64,000 nucleotides of DNA, taken from contig JAQFVV010000230.1 of assembly GCA_028023455.1 (NCBI GenBank), positions 186,001 to 250,000 of the forward strand. The letters are read 5' to 3'. The stretch comes from Epiperipatus broadwayi. Lineage: Eukaryota > Onychophora > Udeonychophora > Euonychophora > Peripatidae. Position 1 is the first letter of the stretch. Each line of letters starts with the position of its first letter. Of this stretch, positions 1 to 9,110 are shown piece by piece. Both the position numbers and the translations under genes were made by a program. The notes under the pieces were generated by a model, which ran no database searches, had not been told where the DNA came from, and saw nothing but the letters and a program-made list of their open reading frames with translations.

Positions 1-789
1 TTTATCTTCAGAATTACTTGACCTCTGTTCCTCTTTTTACCTTCTCTATTGGACTTTGATCTGATAATGCACAAACAAAAAATGAAGAATTCTAAAATAT
101 GGTCCTTAAAACCCAGCCTTCACAAGAGATTAACAAAACTAGAGAGATTGGGTGAACAAAAGTGTTTACATTTACAAGCATTGATCTTATATTTCCTCAA
201 AAAAAATAATGAAATGGTTGGATGGTTGTGAGATTATATGAGATTTAGCCAAGCAAGTGGTAAATTGAGCTTTGATACAGGAACCTTTAACTCTCAGGTC
301 TTACCATTTTATCATTGTGTTAAATTTTACGATGTGAAATAATTAAATGATTAGTTGTGTGGAATGTCAATGGCATTTAAACCCTATAGTAAAAAAAAAA
401 AAAGCTTTAATCTGGAATTTTTAAATTTTTAAAACATTATTCTATCATTGGTTCAAATGTGTTCTGATGATAAAGAGAACTGAATATGCAACCATGTCCT
501 GAACATTTTTTATCAAGACTGAATTCTTCAACTATCTGCAAATAGTCTCCAAGTTCTTGTTCAAATTTGAAATTTGCATTATGTTCAGATGTACTAACAG
601 CTACATTATTATGTGATGCTTCCCATTTCTTGGCTATAAATTTTATATTGTTACATATATTGCAGATTTAATAAAAATCATCCATTAACAGAAAAGTTAA
701 TAAATTCTTTTGTAAAATAAACCATAATTACAAGAAAGAAAGCAAACTGAGAATCCTAATTTCATACATCCATTCAACAGCCACAAGCC
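1..789. other. AT-rich spacer, nothing recognised
   Basis: I see no gene, RNA or defined repeat here. A 60-codon frame at 49-231 has low-complexity composition, no recognisable motif and no support as a gene. The right end abuts the Penelope fragment, so part of the last 100 bases may belong to that element. Confidence 0.5.
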
Positions 790-1200
790 TTATTAACAAA
801 CTATCATGTGACTTTGAAATCACTTTCCGTTCACCTCCTAACACCAATAGATTTATCAATAGCACCAAAGGCAGGATCAAACCCGAACTCACCCCTCAAG
901 TTGTATACAAAATCACCTGCCTCCAAAGAAATTGTTATGCCAACATATTATGGAGAAACTAAAACCAACATTGCAACCAGAGTAGCTCAACATAGATACC
1001 TCTATAACAGGACTAAAACTAAGCTTGAAAGCAATTCAATTTTCGTTTAGCATGAGAGAGCTACTGGCCATACCTTCCTATCCACCACAGCTAGTGTTAT
1101 CTGCTCTAAAAGAAACGATATTAAACACAAAGTCAGAGAAGCTTACTACATAGTAAGTGACCCCAGCAGCAATCAATAGAAGAGAGGCCTGCTTTTCTCT
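790..1200 (+). pseudogene. Broken Penelope-like GIY-YIG endonuclease
   Basis: Reading forward, one frame gives VVYKITC followed by LQRNC, the usual start of a PLE endonuclease with its first two zinc-binding cysteines. The next part of the domain, YYGETKTNIATRVAQHRY, lies in a different frame (808-1050), so a frameshift separates the GIY half from the YIG half. A stop interrupts the stretch after SNSIFV, but H..ATGHTF, and then KHKVREAYYI, continue the domain in the same frame. This is the C-terminal endonuclease that nicks target DNA in Penelope-like retroelements. No reverse transcriptase is visible upstream. It is a dead fragment, more diverged than the PLE near 5954-6670. Confidence 0.75.
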
Positions 1201-1394
1201 GTCTCCAAAATGATCTATGTAGCATCTTCACATGAATTTGCATAAATTTGCATTAATATTATAGTTCTTAACTAAACTCCAGTAGCCATGAATATGGGAC
1301 TATAAACTGTCCTGAAACTGCTTGGTGGTAACTTTTAGATAATATTACTTATGTTTAACAGCTTCATTATCTGTGCGCAAAGCATATATATATA

Positions 1395-1870
1395 TATTGA
1401 TTTCAGCCTTTAAAGATCTCAAACTTGATATAACTTCTGCGATCCATAGCTTCTCTTCTTCGCATCATTACCAGCAGAAATTTCTTACCTCATTCATCTA
1501 CCTTACATATGGTCTCTTTCTAGGTCTTTCATAATCTTTTAAAACAATTTAAAATTTCAACTATCCATCTACTTTCATCTCTTTTAGCAATATATCCAGT
1601 CCAACTTCATTTCAATTTATTAATTCTTTCAACCATATATTCTACTTTTGATCTTTCTCTATTACTCTTAACAAAGTTTGATAGGCATCAAAGTCTGAGT
1701 TCTAATTGTAAATACTGATAAAATACATCTACTAAAAACTTTTTTTTCCTCAAGTAAATAGGCATATTTTTTTAATAGCAGTTTTTTCTATTACGGTATT
1801 CTATTCAAATTTAACTCCGTGATTAATTTCATCTCTTGCATTCGTCTATATTAATAATATGATGGTTGTA
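1395..1870 (-). pseudogene. RTE-like LINE, 3' end of reverse transcriptase ORF
   Basis: Translated on the minus strand through several stops, the interval gives the RTE/BovB-type C-terminus in order: a YGSETW-like patch is lost, then IEMKLDWIYC, KR.K.MDS, an EW.P.. position, KDLERDHM.GR.MR and a final block resembling EEAFIQQW. These blocks are also found in the other RTE copies of the window. The LINE clade is inferred from the order of the motifs and from the ATC-rich 3' tails of sister copies. It is heavily mutated and 5' truncated. Confidence 0.7.
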
Positions 1871-2289
1871 ATTGTTATTTAAACAAATGAAAAGGAAATT
1901 TAAAAACGTAAAAGACATTTGCCATTTTATTTTTTTTCTCCTTTTAATAATTTTAATTTAAAAATAGTAGTAATAAATTACAAGAAAAAGACATTTCAAT
2001 TATTTATTGCATCTTCAAGGCAGACTAACAACTATTTAAGATTGAAAAGTTTCAATTCATTCAAAATAAATCAGAATTAAAAGTAGTTAAGTTTTTCAAT
2101 TTATGCACAAGAAGAAATTTATGTTATTTGCAATGAATACAAACATACACTGCTTGATTCGACGATTTGATGTAATAAAAAGCTCCAAGTTCATGAATCA
2201 CAACCAATCAATGCCATTTCCGGGAGGCAATTTTATTTAAGTACTGAGTAGTAAATCTAATCGATTATATTTTTAATGCAAACACACAC
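1871..2289. other. AT-rich spacer
   Basis: Poly-A and poly-T rich DNA without a recognisable gene or repeat. It separates two RTE 3' ends in the same orientation. Confidence 0.4.
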
Positions 2290-3087
2290 ACATATATATA
2301 TATCATCACCATCATTTTCAAACATTCAAGTTTAATCCAATTTCTCTGATCCAAACCTATCTTCTTTATATAATATCAGCAAAGCTCCTCATTTATCCAT
2401 CCATCTCACATGTGGTCTTTTTCTAGGTCTTTTGCAAACCTATATAAACATTATTATTTTCAACTATCTAATTTCTCTGATCCAAAGTATACCTTTTTCA
2501 TATTTACCAGCAAACCTTATTTCATCCATCTCACATGTGGTCTCTTTCCAGGTCTTCTGTGGTCCAATCTAAAATTCCACTTATCCATTTGCTATCATCT
2601 CATCTAACAGTTTTTCCATCCCCATTCTATTTTAACCTTGTTTTTAATGACATCAGTAGTAACAGTTCCTTCTCTCACCCATGTATTTCACTTTTGATCT
2701 CTTTTTGTTACTCCTAACATTTCTCTTTACTTCATTTTATTCTTCAATTTTTGTATTGCTCTTCAGTTAAGTATCCAAATCTCAAATTTATAACTAAAAA
2801 CTCGTAAAAAATATATTAAAAATTTTCCTTTTCGAACACATAGTTATATTTTTATTTATCGCTAAAATTGTTTCTGTGAAAAAGACTATCCAAATTTAAG
2901 TCTATGATTAATTTCATCCATATTAACTTCTTTTAATTCAGGTTATCAATATTTATTTTTCCTTCTGAAAAAATCCATTGAACATTATTCCAGTCTTTTT
3001 AACATTTATCTTTAGTCTTAGCTTTTATCTAATAATTCTTGGAACCATTCCAGAAGCTCTGAAGCATTATTTGCAAAAAAACAGTTA
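2290..3087 (-). pseudogene. RTE-like RT, thumb and C-terminal segment
   Basis: Minus-strand reading begins FFANNASELLEWFQELLDKS, the region just after the [FY]ADD motif (usually FAHNxxELxxMLxEL), then continues to the C-terminal blocks KNKVKIEWGW, HRRPGKRPHVRWMK and the 3' end. Two partly duplicated copies of the ATCTCACATGTGGTC block occur at 2402 and 2528, so the 3' end seems partly duplicated. Short plus-strand frames inside it are antisense shadows. Confidence 0.75.
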
Positions 3088-3237
3088 TAATATTTAAACA
3101 GCATTAAACTGTTGCACATGCGCTTTGGATTTTAACTATAAAATGAATGAATACTAACACTTCAAACACATGATAAAGTCTTTTATAGTTAAAAACCCAA
3201 AGCGCATGTGCAACAGTTTAATGCTGTTTAAATATTA
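3088..3237. mobile_element. Family F foldback (MITE-like hairpin)
   Basis: Two arms of about 55 bases (3088-3143 and 3182-3237) are nearly perfect reverse complements, differing by one substitution and one single-base gap. The arms hold ACAGCATTAAACTGTTGCAC and the more GC-rich GCGCTTTGG. The loop is about 38 bases. It lies inside the RTE copy, immediately next to a family A repeat. The near identity of the arms argues for recent insertion. No target duplication longer than TA is convincing. Confidence 0.75.
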
Positions 3238-3299
3238 CAGTTTATAAATATCGCGCTATATAAAATAATTGACTTATTTAAAAACAATTATAATATACA

Positions 3300-3655
3300 G
3301 GGTACATGAGCACAGACTTTCACTTGACCTACCACTCTCCACTTTATCTCATAACACTGATACACTTGAACACATATATGTCTAAAAGATAATCACCACT
3401 ATACGTATTTCATGCTAAACCAGCAATCATCAGTTGGTCCAGATTATCATCTCTACACATATATGCAATAAGTGCTCAGATATATAATAAGATAGCCAAT
3501 CTTCATACTTTAATGGTCAGGCTTCAATACACTCCACCCTCCAACTCTTCAAACGTCCATTCAATTGAAAATCTGATGATGGAACACTCTGTGACTGAGA
3601 TTCTTGTCATACCTATGTTGACCTAAAGTCAATCTGACCCATGTATAGGAGGACA
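3300..3655 (+). repeat. Family A repeat
   Basis: Carries the family A core (CAGCAATCATCAGTTGGTCC, then CACATATATGCAAT and AGTGCTCAG, then a CTCCAACTCTTCA block, then CAATCTGACCC). It interrupts the RTE reverse transcriptase at the catalytic FADD motif, antisense to it. Confidence 0.8.
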
Positions 3656-4332
3656 TAATTATATTATCTGCAAAATCTAAATGACTTAAAGAATCTCCCA
3701 TTTACTTTTATTCACTTTGTTTCCCATTTTAATTTAAAAAAATACATCTTGCAAAATAATTGTAAAAAAAAAAAAATGGAGATATGGATTCACCCTGTTC
3801 TACATTCTTTTTGACGTTGAACTTCTTAAAATCATCATATAATTTAATTACTGTTGTTGCCTTTTAATAAATATTTTTATGAGTATGACAATATTTAAGG
3901 TCTATATCTTGATGATCCAAAGCTTGAATCTCTATGGGAATGCTTACAGAATCAAATGTTCTTCCATATCTACAAATTCAAGGCATAATGGCAATTCACA
4001 TTCTTTGGACCTTTTAATAACTTTTATCAATGGTGCTAAAAACATTTTTAAATACCCATTTGTTATGTTAATTATGGTGAATCCAAAGTTTTCTTAATCA
4101 TAATTTTGGTAAAAAATTTGCATTGAAGATTGATATGTCTATAATTTCCAATATCTTCTTTATCACAATTCTTAAATATCAATATTAATATTGCATTCTT
4201 CCGATCAACTGGTAAATCTTTATCATTTAGTCATTTGGTGTATAACTTTGACAATAATTTTTCTATTCCTTCACCTGCATCTTTTAAGATGTTGATTATA
4301 ATTCTGTCATTCCCTAGAATTTGTCTTTTCTT
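3650..4332 (-). pseudogene. RTE-like RT, fingers and palm segment
   Basis: Minus-strand translation gives, in order, LGNDRIIINILKDAGEG, LPVDRKNAILILIFKNCDK, EDIGNYRHINLQCKFFTKI, and, near the other end, MGDSLSHLDFADNI, where DFADN stands at the place of the catalytic [FY]ADD motif. Stops and frameshifts are present and the poly-A run at 3765-3776 disrupts the GVRQGD region. The segment ends exactly where family A begins. Confidence 0.75.
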
Positions 4333-4643
4333 CATAGATTTAAAATAGTCAAAACTCTCCATACAGTAGTGCAACTCAGTGCAAGCCAGAGTAATCAATG
4401 GATGCCAGAAGGCTTGTGCATAAAATCCCTATCTAGTGCCTATGCATCCAATATCCCCAGACTAGTTTCTAGCTTGTAGCTTTCATCAGTGAGAATATTG
4501 GATGATAGGGAGTTTATGCACAAGCCTTCTGACATCCATTGATTACTCTGGCTTGCACTGAGTGCCACTACTGTGTGGAGAGTTTTGCCTGTTTTAATAA
4601 CAGTTATAAGCAAGCATAAGAAATGGTGATCATGTGATGTTAG
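4333..4643 (+). repeat. Family B hairpin repeat with a 13-14 bp flanking duplication
   Basis: A foldback whose two arms pair across a short loop: CAGTGCAAGCCAGAGTAATC and AATCCCTATCTAGTGCCTA on the left are mirrored on the right, followed by a unique tail ending AAATGGTGATCATGTGATGTT. CTTCATAGATTTAA is present on both sides, at about 4333 and 4649, which is best read as a target-site duplication. The flanking RTE protein is cut between SMK and LGNDR. Duplications of this length are typical of LINE-driven retroposition rather than of MITEs. Confidence 0.75.
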
Positions 4644-4644
4644 T

Positions 4645-4812
4645 ACTTCATAGATTTAATTGCATGGCTCATCTCTTCATTTAAAATACTTAATAATTTA
4701 GTAACAGTATTAAATATAGGGGATAGGGTTTTATTTGTTTGTTTTTTATTACTATACAAGATGTACCTGGTCTATGTAAAGGCTGTCTTTTTTTTAATCG
4801 CTTGCTTTTAAG
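4645..4812 (-). pseudogene. RTE-like RT, start of fingers
   Basis: Minus-strand reading gives LLSILNEEMSHAIKSMK, the EEIxxAIKSMKNGKAPG block of RTE reverse transcriptases, interrupted right after SMK by the family B repeat. The protein resumes with LGNDRIIINILKDAGEG in the next segment. The short preceding sequence resembles the FYxxLYxD motif. Confidence 0.65.
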
Positions 4813-4924
4813 ATTTAATTAAATTAAACAAAAGATTTTAATATTATAGAAATCAATGTGAGAAATGTAGCTTACCTGTCAAAATTTGACAGTATTATGG
4901 ACCACTATTAATGGTGGAATTAGC

Positions 4925-5033
4925 ATGAACTATGTGTTAGTCAAGTGTTGGTGGCCAAGTGGTTAACATAGCTGCCTTACAAGCAGTTGTCCCGGGTTCG
5001 CTTCCCGGCCAACACTTTGACATATGAACTATG
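4925..5033 (+). mobile_element. tRNA-derived SINE, copy 1
   Basis: The segment 4945-5015 folds as a tRNA: a perfect 7-bp acceptor (GTGTTGG with CCAACAC), a short D arm, an anticodon stem closing loop CTTACAA (anticodon TAC, valine-like) and a T arm CCCGG-GTTCGCTT-CCCGG. It has A- and B-box like promoters. It is followed by TTTGACATATGAA, the tail found in all copies. ATGAACTATG flanks it at 4925-4934 and 5024-5033, a 10-bp target duplication. The repeat, tail and duplication argue for a SINE rather than a true tRNA gene. Confidence 0.8.
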
Positions 5034-5534
5034 CAATATCAAACTACACAACTTCAACTATTCTCTATATGGCACCATAGCATGTATTTCTTTCCTCTCA
5101 CTAAATATCACATTTCAAATATGATTTATACATTGTAATCATGTTTTCTTCATGATTATAAAACTACACCTATTTAGTTCTGCAGTATAGGTAAAAGCAC
5201 ATGTACTGACTTTTTGCTGAGCATTTTTTATTAATGGGGGAATTACTTCCTTTACATAAAATATGTTTCATAATAAAAATTACATATTATTAAAAGGGTG
5301 GAGTTACTTCTTTTACATAAAATGTTCATAATATAAATTATGGTTTAGTTAGGTATAGTTATTTATTAAGTTTATTTTTGACACTGCAAAATTTGTCATT
5401 TTTAATAATTTTTTTAAATCAACCAATTAATAAAGGTAATTTTTTAAAGCAACCAATTAAAAAGCATTGCAGACAGTCATTCAGACAACAAACAAAATTG
5501 AGATTTTATATAAAAGATAATTCTTTATAGAACT
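5034..5534. other. Unassigned AT-rich insert in the LINE
   Basis: Part of the insert between RTE segments. It holds a weak direct repeat (ACTTCYTTTACATAAAAT at 5246 and 5308; CAACCAATTAA at 5423 and 5450). No coding potential seen. Confidence 0.4.
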
Positions 5535-5706
5535 CTTTCAATACATGTCATGATATCATCCTCTTTTTAGTTATAGTTCCATCTTTTTTATTTATTGCTG
5601 AAAAACATTTCTTTCAATTCCAAGATGTTGTTTTACATTTTTGAGAATTTTAATCCTTTCTATAACTTTCTTTGTCAATTCATAATTATATTTTTTTATA
5701 TTTAGA
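5535..5706 (-). pseudogene. RTE-like RT, linker segment
   Basis: Minus-strand translation gives KKYNYELTKKVIERIKILK followed by a KQHLG block, matching the DIRKYNTxLIxxTIExNxxLKxxRRKL linker that precedes the RT domain of RTE-type LINEs. The same region is seen near 45150-45400 in the second large copy. It abuts the family C foldback. Confidence 0.6.
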
Positions 5707-5727
5707 AAGCACATACTCATTAATTTA

Positions 5728-5881
5728 AAGTAATATATATTAAGGCTACAATCTTAAAACTATGCACCTGAAAAAACAACAGTAGGGACCTCTAGAAATC
5801 TTTAACACAAGATTTATTTAAAACTACTGTCGTTTTTTCAGGCACATAGTTTTAAGGTTGTAGCCTTAATATATATTACTT
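5728..5881. mobile_element. Family C foldback
   Basis: Arms of about 57 bases (5729-5785 and 5824-5880) are inverted copies: AGTAATATATATTAAGGCTA, then a CTTAAAACTATG block, then a CCTGAAAAAAC block. The same arm, less well kept, is found at 58488-58900 and 22269-22345. The loop carries GTAGGGACCTCTA, also conserved in the other copies. It separates the LINE copy from the Penelope element. Confidence 0.75.
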
Positions 5882-5953
5882 TAATTATATTGTTTGTATA
5901 TCATTAACTCTTTTTTGTACTATTTTATTATTAGATAAGTTCAAATCAAAATA

Positions 5954-6670
5954 GTGAATTGGGAGTCTGATGTAGATAAGCAATTTAAAATTAATGCTAT
6001 AACATCAAGAGTATTTAGAGCAAATAATTATTGCAGAGATAGAGAAGATTATAAAAAGGAAATAGCTATGATATTTAAGGAGTTTAGGGGTAGTGAGTAT
6101 CCAGAAAAGATAATAAAGAGGAGTATTGAGAGTGTAGAAAGGAAATATAGAAAGGAAGAAGAGAATGAGAGAAGAATAATTGAAAGGGATAGGAAAAACA
6201 AATATATAGGAATAAGAGTACATGATTATAAAATAGTTAGAAAGATTAATAGTATAATTGAAAAGCTTAATGTAAAATATAGAAATGATGTGAAATACAG
6301 AATAGTAAATAAGAAGAGAAAAAATTTGATGAAGGTTTTGGATAATAAATATATAGATAAAGAGAGGAATTATGTTAATGGAGTTTATATGATAGAGTGT
6401 AAAAAGTGTAGGAATAAGGGGGTTAGAAACAAATATGTGGGTGAGACAAAGAACTCTATATATACAAGGCTGAGGCAACATAGGTATGAAAAAAGTTCAC
6501 CAGTATTTGTGCATATGATGGAGATAGGGCATGATTTGGAGAAGGAAAGTATAAAAATGATTAGTTTTGCAAACAATAGAAGGGACAGGAAGATAAGAGA
6601 ATCATTGTTAATTAAGAGAATAAGGCCTAGTATTAATAGAGAAAAAGGGATAAGGACTTTGGTAGTGTGA
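5954..6670 (+). CDS. Penelope-like retroelement RT thumb remnant plus GIY-YIG endonuclease
   Basis: An open frame of 238 residues, the best coding sequence of the window. Residues about 12-60 (NAITSRVF, then FRGSEYPEKIIKRSI) resemble the end of the PLE reverse transcriptase, where a NGYP-like turn is common. A lysine/arginine-rich linker follows (60-130). Residues 143-230 form the endonuclease: GVY at 143-145, C149 and C152, YVGET at 161-165, R172 and R174 in TRLRQH, H187 and H193 completing a CCHH zinc motif, and a likely metal-binding E216 in RESLLIKRIRPSIN. This nuclease nicks chromosomal DNA to prime reverse transcription. The methionine start is arbitrary because the ORF is cut upstream; a complete PLE would be several hundred residues longer. 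All key residues are kept, so this copy is young. Confidence 0.85.
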   Translation: MNWESDVDKQFKINAITSRVFRANNYCRDREDYKKEIAMIFKEFRGSEYPEKIIKRSIESVERKYRKEEENERRIIERDRKNKYIGIRVHDYKIVRKINSIIEKLNVKYRNDVKYRIVNKKRKNLMKVLDNKYIDKERNYVNGVYMIECKKCRNKGVRNKYVGETKNSIYTRLRQHRYEKSSPVFVHMMEIGHDLEKESIKMISFANNRRDRKIRESLLIKRIRPSINREKGIRTLVV

Positions 6671-6736
6671 AATTAAATAGTAGAAAAGTTTGGAATGATT
6701 TAAGTGAGGGGAAATATAAAGCTTGATAGAGTAAAG

Positions 6737-6925
6737 AATTAAAATTTAGGGTAATTAAATAATAGAAGTGGTTAATAGACCCTAGCTAGGTGATGGGAAA
6801 AGAAAGGAAATTGGGAAGTGGTTAATAAAGAATTAAAAGTTAGGGTAAATAAGTAATAGAAGTGGTTAATATGGGGAGCTAGTTGATGGGGAAAGAAAGG
6901 AAGTTAGGAAGTGGTTAATAAAAAA
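6737..6925 (+). repeat. Tandem duplication of about 94 bp in PLE 3' region
   Basis: Two direct units begin AATTAAAATTTAGGGTAA (6737) and AATTAAAAGTTAGGGTAA (6831) and share TAATAGAAGTGGTTAATA, AGCTAG, a GATGGG block and a GGAAGTGGTTAATAAA end. Purine-rich, downstream of the stop codon. Confidence 0.7.
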
Positions 6926-7630
6926 AGATGGAGGAAAGATGAAGGTAGAAGGAAAGTTAAGGTAAAATAGTTAAGTTTGTATTGATATTAAATGTTATAA
7001 GATGGTAGTTAAATAAGTAAAGACAGTAGGGAGTATTAGAGTATATATGAGGAAGGGAATTGAGGGGATGGTACGAAGGTATAAAATGAAGTAAGTAGGG
7101 TATAAATGGGAGTGTAAAAAAAGAGGGAAAGAATGATTTTAGTTTATTGTTTTTTGATTTTTAATATTTTGTTTTTTGATTTTTTAATTTTTATTTTTTA
7201 ACTTTTATTTTTTAGTTTTAATTTTTTGATTTTGGGTTTTTGGTCTTATATATGTAATTAATTATGATAAAAATGATAATTTTTGGTATTAATTTTTAGA
7301 TTAATGTTTTAATGGGTTTTAAGGGTTTTGTTTTTAATGGTTTGATGATAAAATTTGAATTGTTTTAATACATTTATTTGCTTGTAATCTTAAAAAATAA
7401 TTTAAAAATGATTTTAAAGAAATTTTTATATTTTTATTATTAATTTTTATAGTTTAGTTTTTATGTTTTGGGTTTTTAATAGATATGGGAAAATTTTGGT
7501 TGAAAGGTTTTGGATTGAGTTGTTTTTGCTTTATATTATTTTGTTTTATTATAATTTTATATGAGAATATGAAGAATAATAATTTTGGTTGTATTGATAT
7601 AATATTTGTCTAATTTTTTATGTTGTAGAT

Positions 7631-7659
7631 CTGAAGAAGACTGCTAGTACAGTCGAAAC
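7631..7659 (+). ncRNA. Hammerhead-ribozyme-like core in PLE 3' region
   Basis: CTGAAGA matches the hammerhead core CUGANGA. One extra A is followed by a 5-bp stem, GACTG with CAGTC around a 6-base loop, and then by GAAAC, the second conserved core strand. PLEs are known to carry minimal hammerhead motifs. Two similar but altered motifs occur at 48734 and 49088. The extra A before the stem and lack of a clear stem III partner make catalysis uncertain. Confidence 0.5.
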
Positions 7660-7680
7660 TGTTATAATAAATAAAATTAT

Positions 7681-8179
7681 TTGCTTAAAGTGTTAAAGGA
7701 GTGTTGATGAGTTTATAGTGAAATAATAAATAAGCCTTTTCAAGTATCAATGCTTGATTTATCACTATATGACAAACTAGAGGTCAAATAAAATTAGCCA
7801 TTTTTTTATTCATTAAATAGATTGGTGTTGATGTAAGAAAGGTGAGTAGTATTTACAAGTTCATTTATATAATAGGCATCTGGCTTGTAAATTATCATAG
7901 TAATATTTTTAGACTTGACAGGGTTATATTATCAGTGTTGCATATTTGATACGACAAATTATTTGCAGGCTTGTAAAAAAAATGTAGCAGTGAAATCTTT
8001 GGTAGTGTTTTAATATTATTTTTATGCTGGTCTGGTTGAATTTTGGATTTGGGGTAGTTTTGATTATATATATACCTTTATTGTTAAAACGGGATTGCTA
8101 ATTATATATATACCTTTATTGTTAAAATGGGATTGCTTTGAAAACCATTTGAAATTGTTGGTTATCTATATTGGGATTG
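7681..8179. other. Spacer with a 38-bp tandem duplication
   Basis: ATTATATATATACCTTTATT followed by a GTTAAAACGGGATTGCT end occurs at 8063-8099 and again at 8101-8137 with one substitution. Nothing else is recognised. Confidence 0.5.
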
Positions 8180-9110
8180 TCTAAATGTTAACTAGTTTCT
8201 AATGGTTTGTATATATATTATTAAATATCTCTTTTTTCTTTACTCTATAACATTTTCTTTTGAGCTCAATGATTACATTTTTCTTCCTATATACATCTTT
8301 CAATTATAGTTCTCAATATTCCAATTGTGTCTCTGACTTTGCTACCATTTCTAAATGTAACCCATTCATTATATAGAAATATGTCTAAGTTATTGAAAAT
8401 ATGTATATTTAAAATAATCATTTAATATTTGAGTTTACACTAATTTTTTTATTTTTTTTTTTGCGTTTGGTTGAATTAGACTATTCAACGGACTGCAATG
8501 ATCACTCATCATAGTTTTAAATTTCATATCAGATAATTCCTTCAAATCTTTTTCTCTTAAAATCTTTAATGATGCAATGAATACCATGAATTTTTTTATT
8601 CTTTGTCATCCACTTTCATTTCATTTAAAGTTTGTACAGCTTTTCCCTTTATTATTGGGCAATCTATTTCATCTTTATGCCTCCAATTTTTCCATCAGTA
8701 ATTAGATGAAGGCTTATTATTTCTAATATATAAATAATTTATATAATTTTCTCATCTTTCTAATGCATACACTATTTTCAGTCATAAATTATCAGTTCCA
8801 TCTTTAAATATAATCCTGCTTTTATTAGGATTTTTTTACGCTGTTAGATATTAAGTCAAGCATATTGTAATGTTACTATTTCTCTCTATTCTCTTTCTAG
8901 AGATTCTCTTTTAGCTTTATTTATTTTATGACTTAATTCATTATTAAGCTTTTTATATACATTTACAATCTCTACTGAATTCATTATTTTTATTGTGTGT
9001 ATGTGATAAATTCTTTTTTTCTTTACTGCAACATCTTTTTTATGTATCCTATATGATTTCCATCTTTTATTTGAATTTATTTTATTAAATCACCCAAAAC
9101 TATTTGTTTT
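8180..9110 (-). pseudogene. LINE reverse transcriptase fragment, second type
   Basis: Minus-strand frames give, in order, KNPNKSRIIFKDGTDNL, a RWENYINYLY block (the KDG...RWxEYF linker), EIDCPIIKGKAVQTLNEMK, then, lower in coordinate, FRNGSKVRDTIGILRTIIER, corresponding to GFRKGRGTRDAIGLLRTIxER before the palm of a common animal LINE. Many stops and frameshifts break it. The motif set differs from that of the RTE copies here and matches the tail type seen at 33395-33800, so both may derive from one family. Confidence 0.65.

Larger units (their letters stand above)
2290..5706 (-). mobile_element. RTE-like LINE copy split by four or more insertions
   Basis: Four minus-strand segments (5535-5706, 4645-4812, 3650-4332 and 2290-3087) follow one another in the correct protein order of an RTE-type reverse transcriptase: linker before the RT domain, fingers, palm, then thumb and C-terminal block. 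They are separated by a roughly 720-bp insert containing a SINE, a family B hairpin repeat, a family A repeat and a family F hairpin. The 3' end at 2290-2320 reads as a short ATGATG-type tail, as expected for RTE elements. No upstream apurinic endonuclease domain was recognised, so the copy is 5' truncated or interrupted by the family C foldback at 5728-5881. Confidence 0.75.
5940..7680 (+). mobile_element. Penelope-like element, 3' part
   Basis: Covers the end of the PLE ORF, a long 3' region and a hammerhead-like motif at 7631-7659. The element is 5' truncated: the reverse transcriptase core is missing. The whole sense strand is strikingly poor in C, first purine-rich in the coding part and then T/G-rich between 7130 and 7620, which sets its limits against neighbouring DNA. 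The right limit is uncertain. Confidence 0.7.

Noticed and set aside
4945-5015. A functional tRNA-Val(TAC) gene
   Set aside because: It folds well, but the same head and tail recur at three other sites, it lies inside a 10-bp flanking duplication and it is followed by the SINE tail.
6005-6576. Two minus-strand frames of 158 and 63 codons opposite the PLE
   Set aside because: They arise because the C-poor sense strand lacks the triplets that would give stops in antisense; the plus frame has the nuclease motifs.
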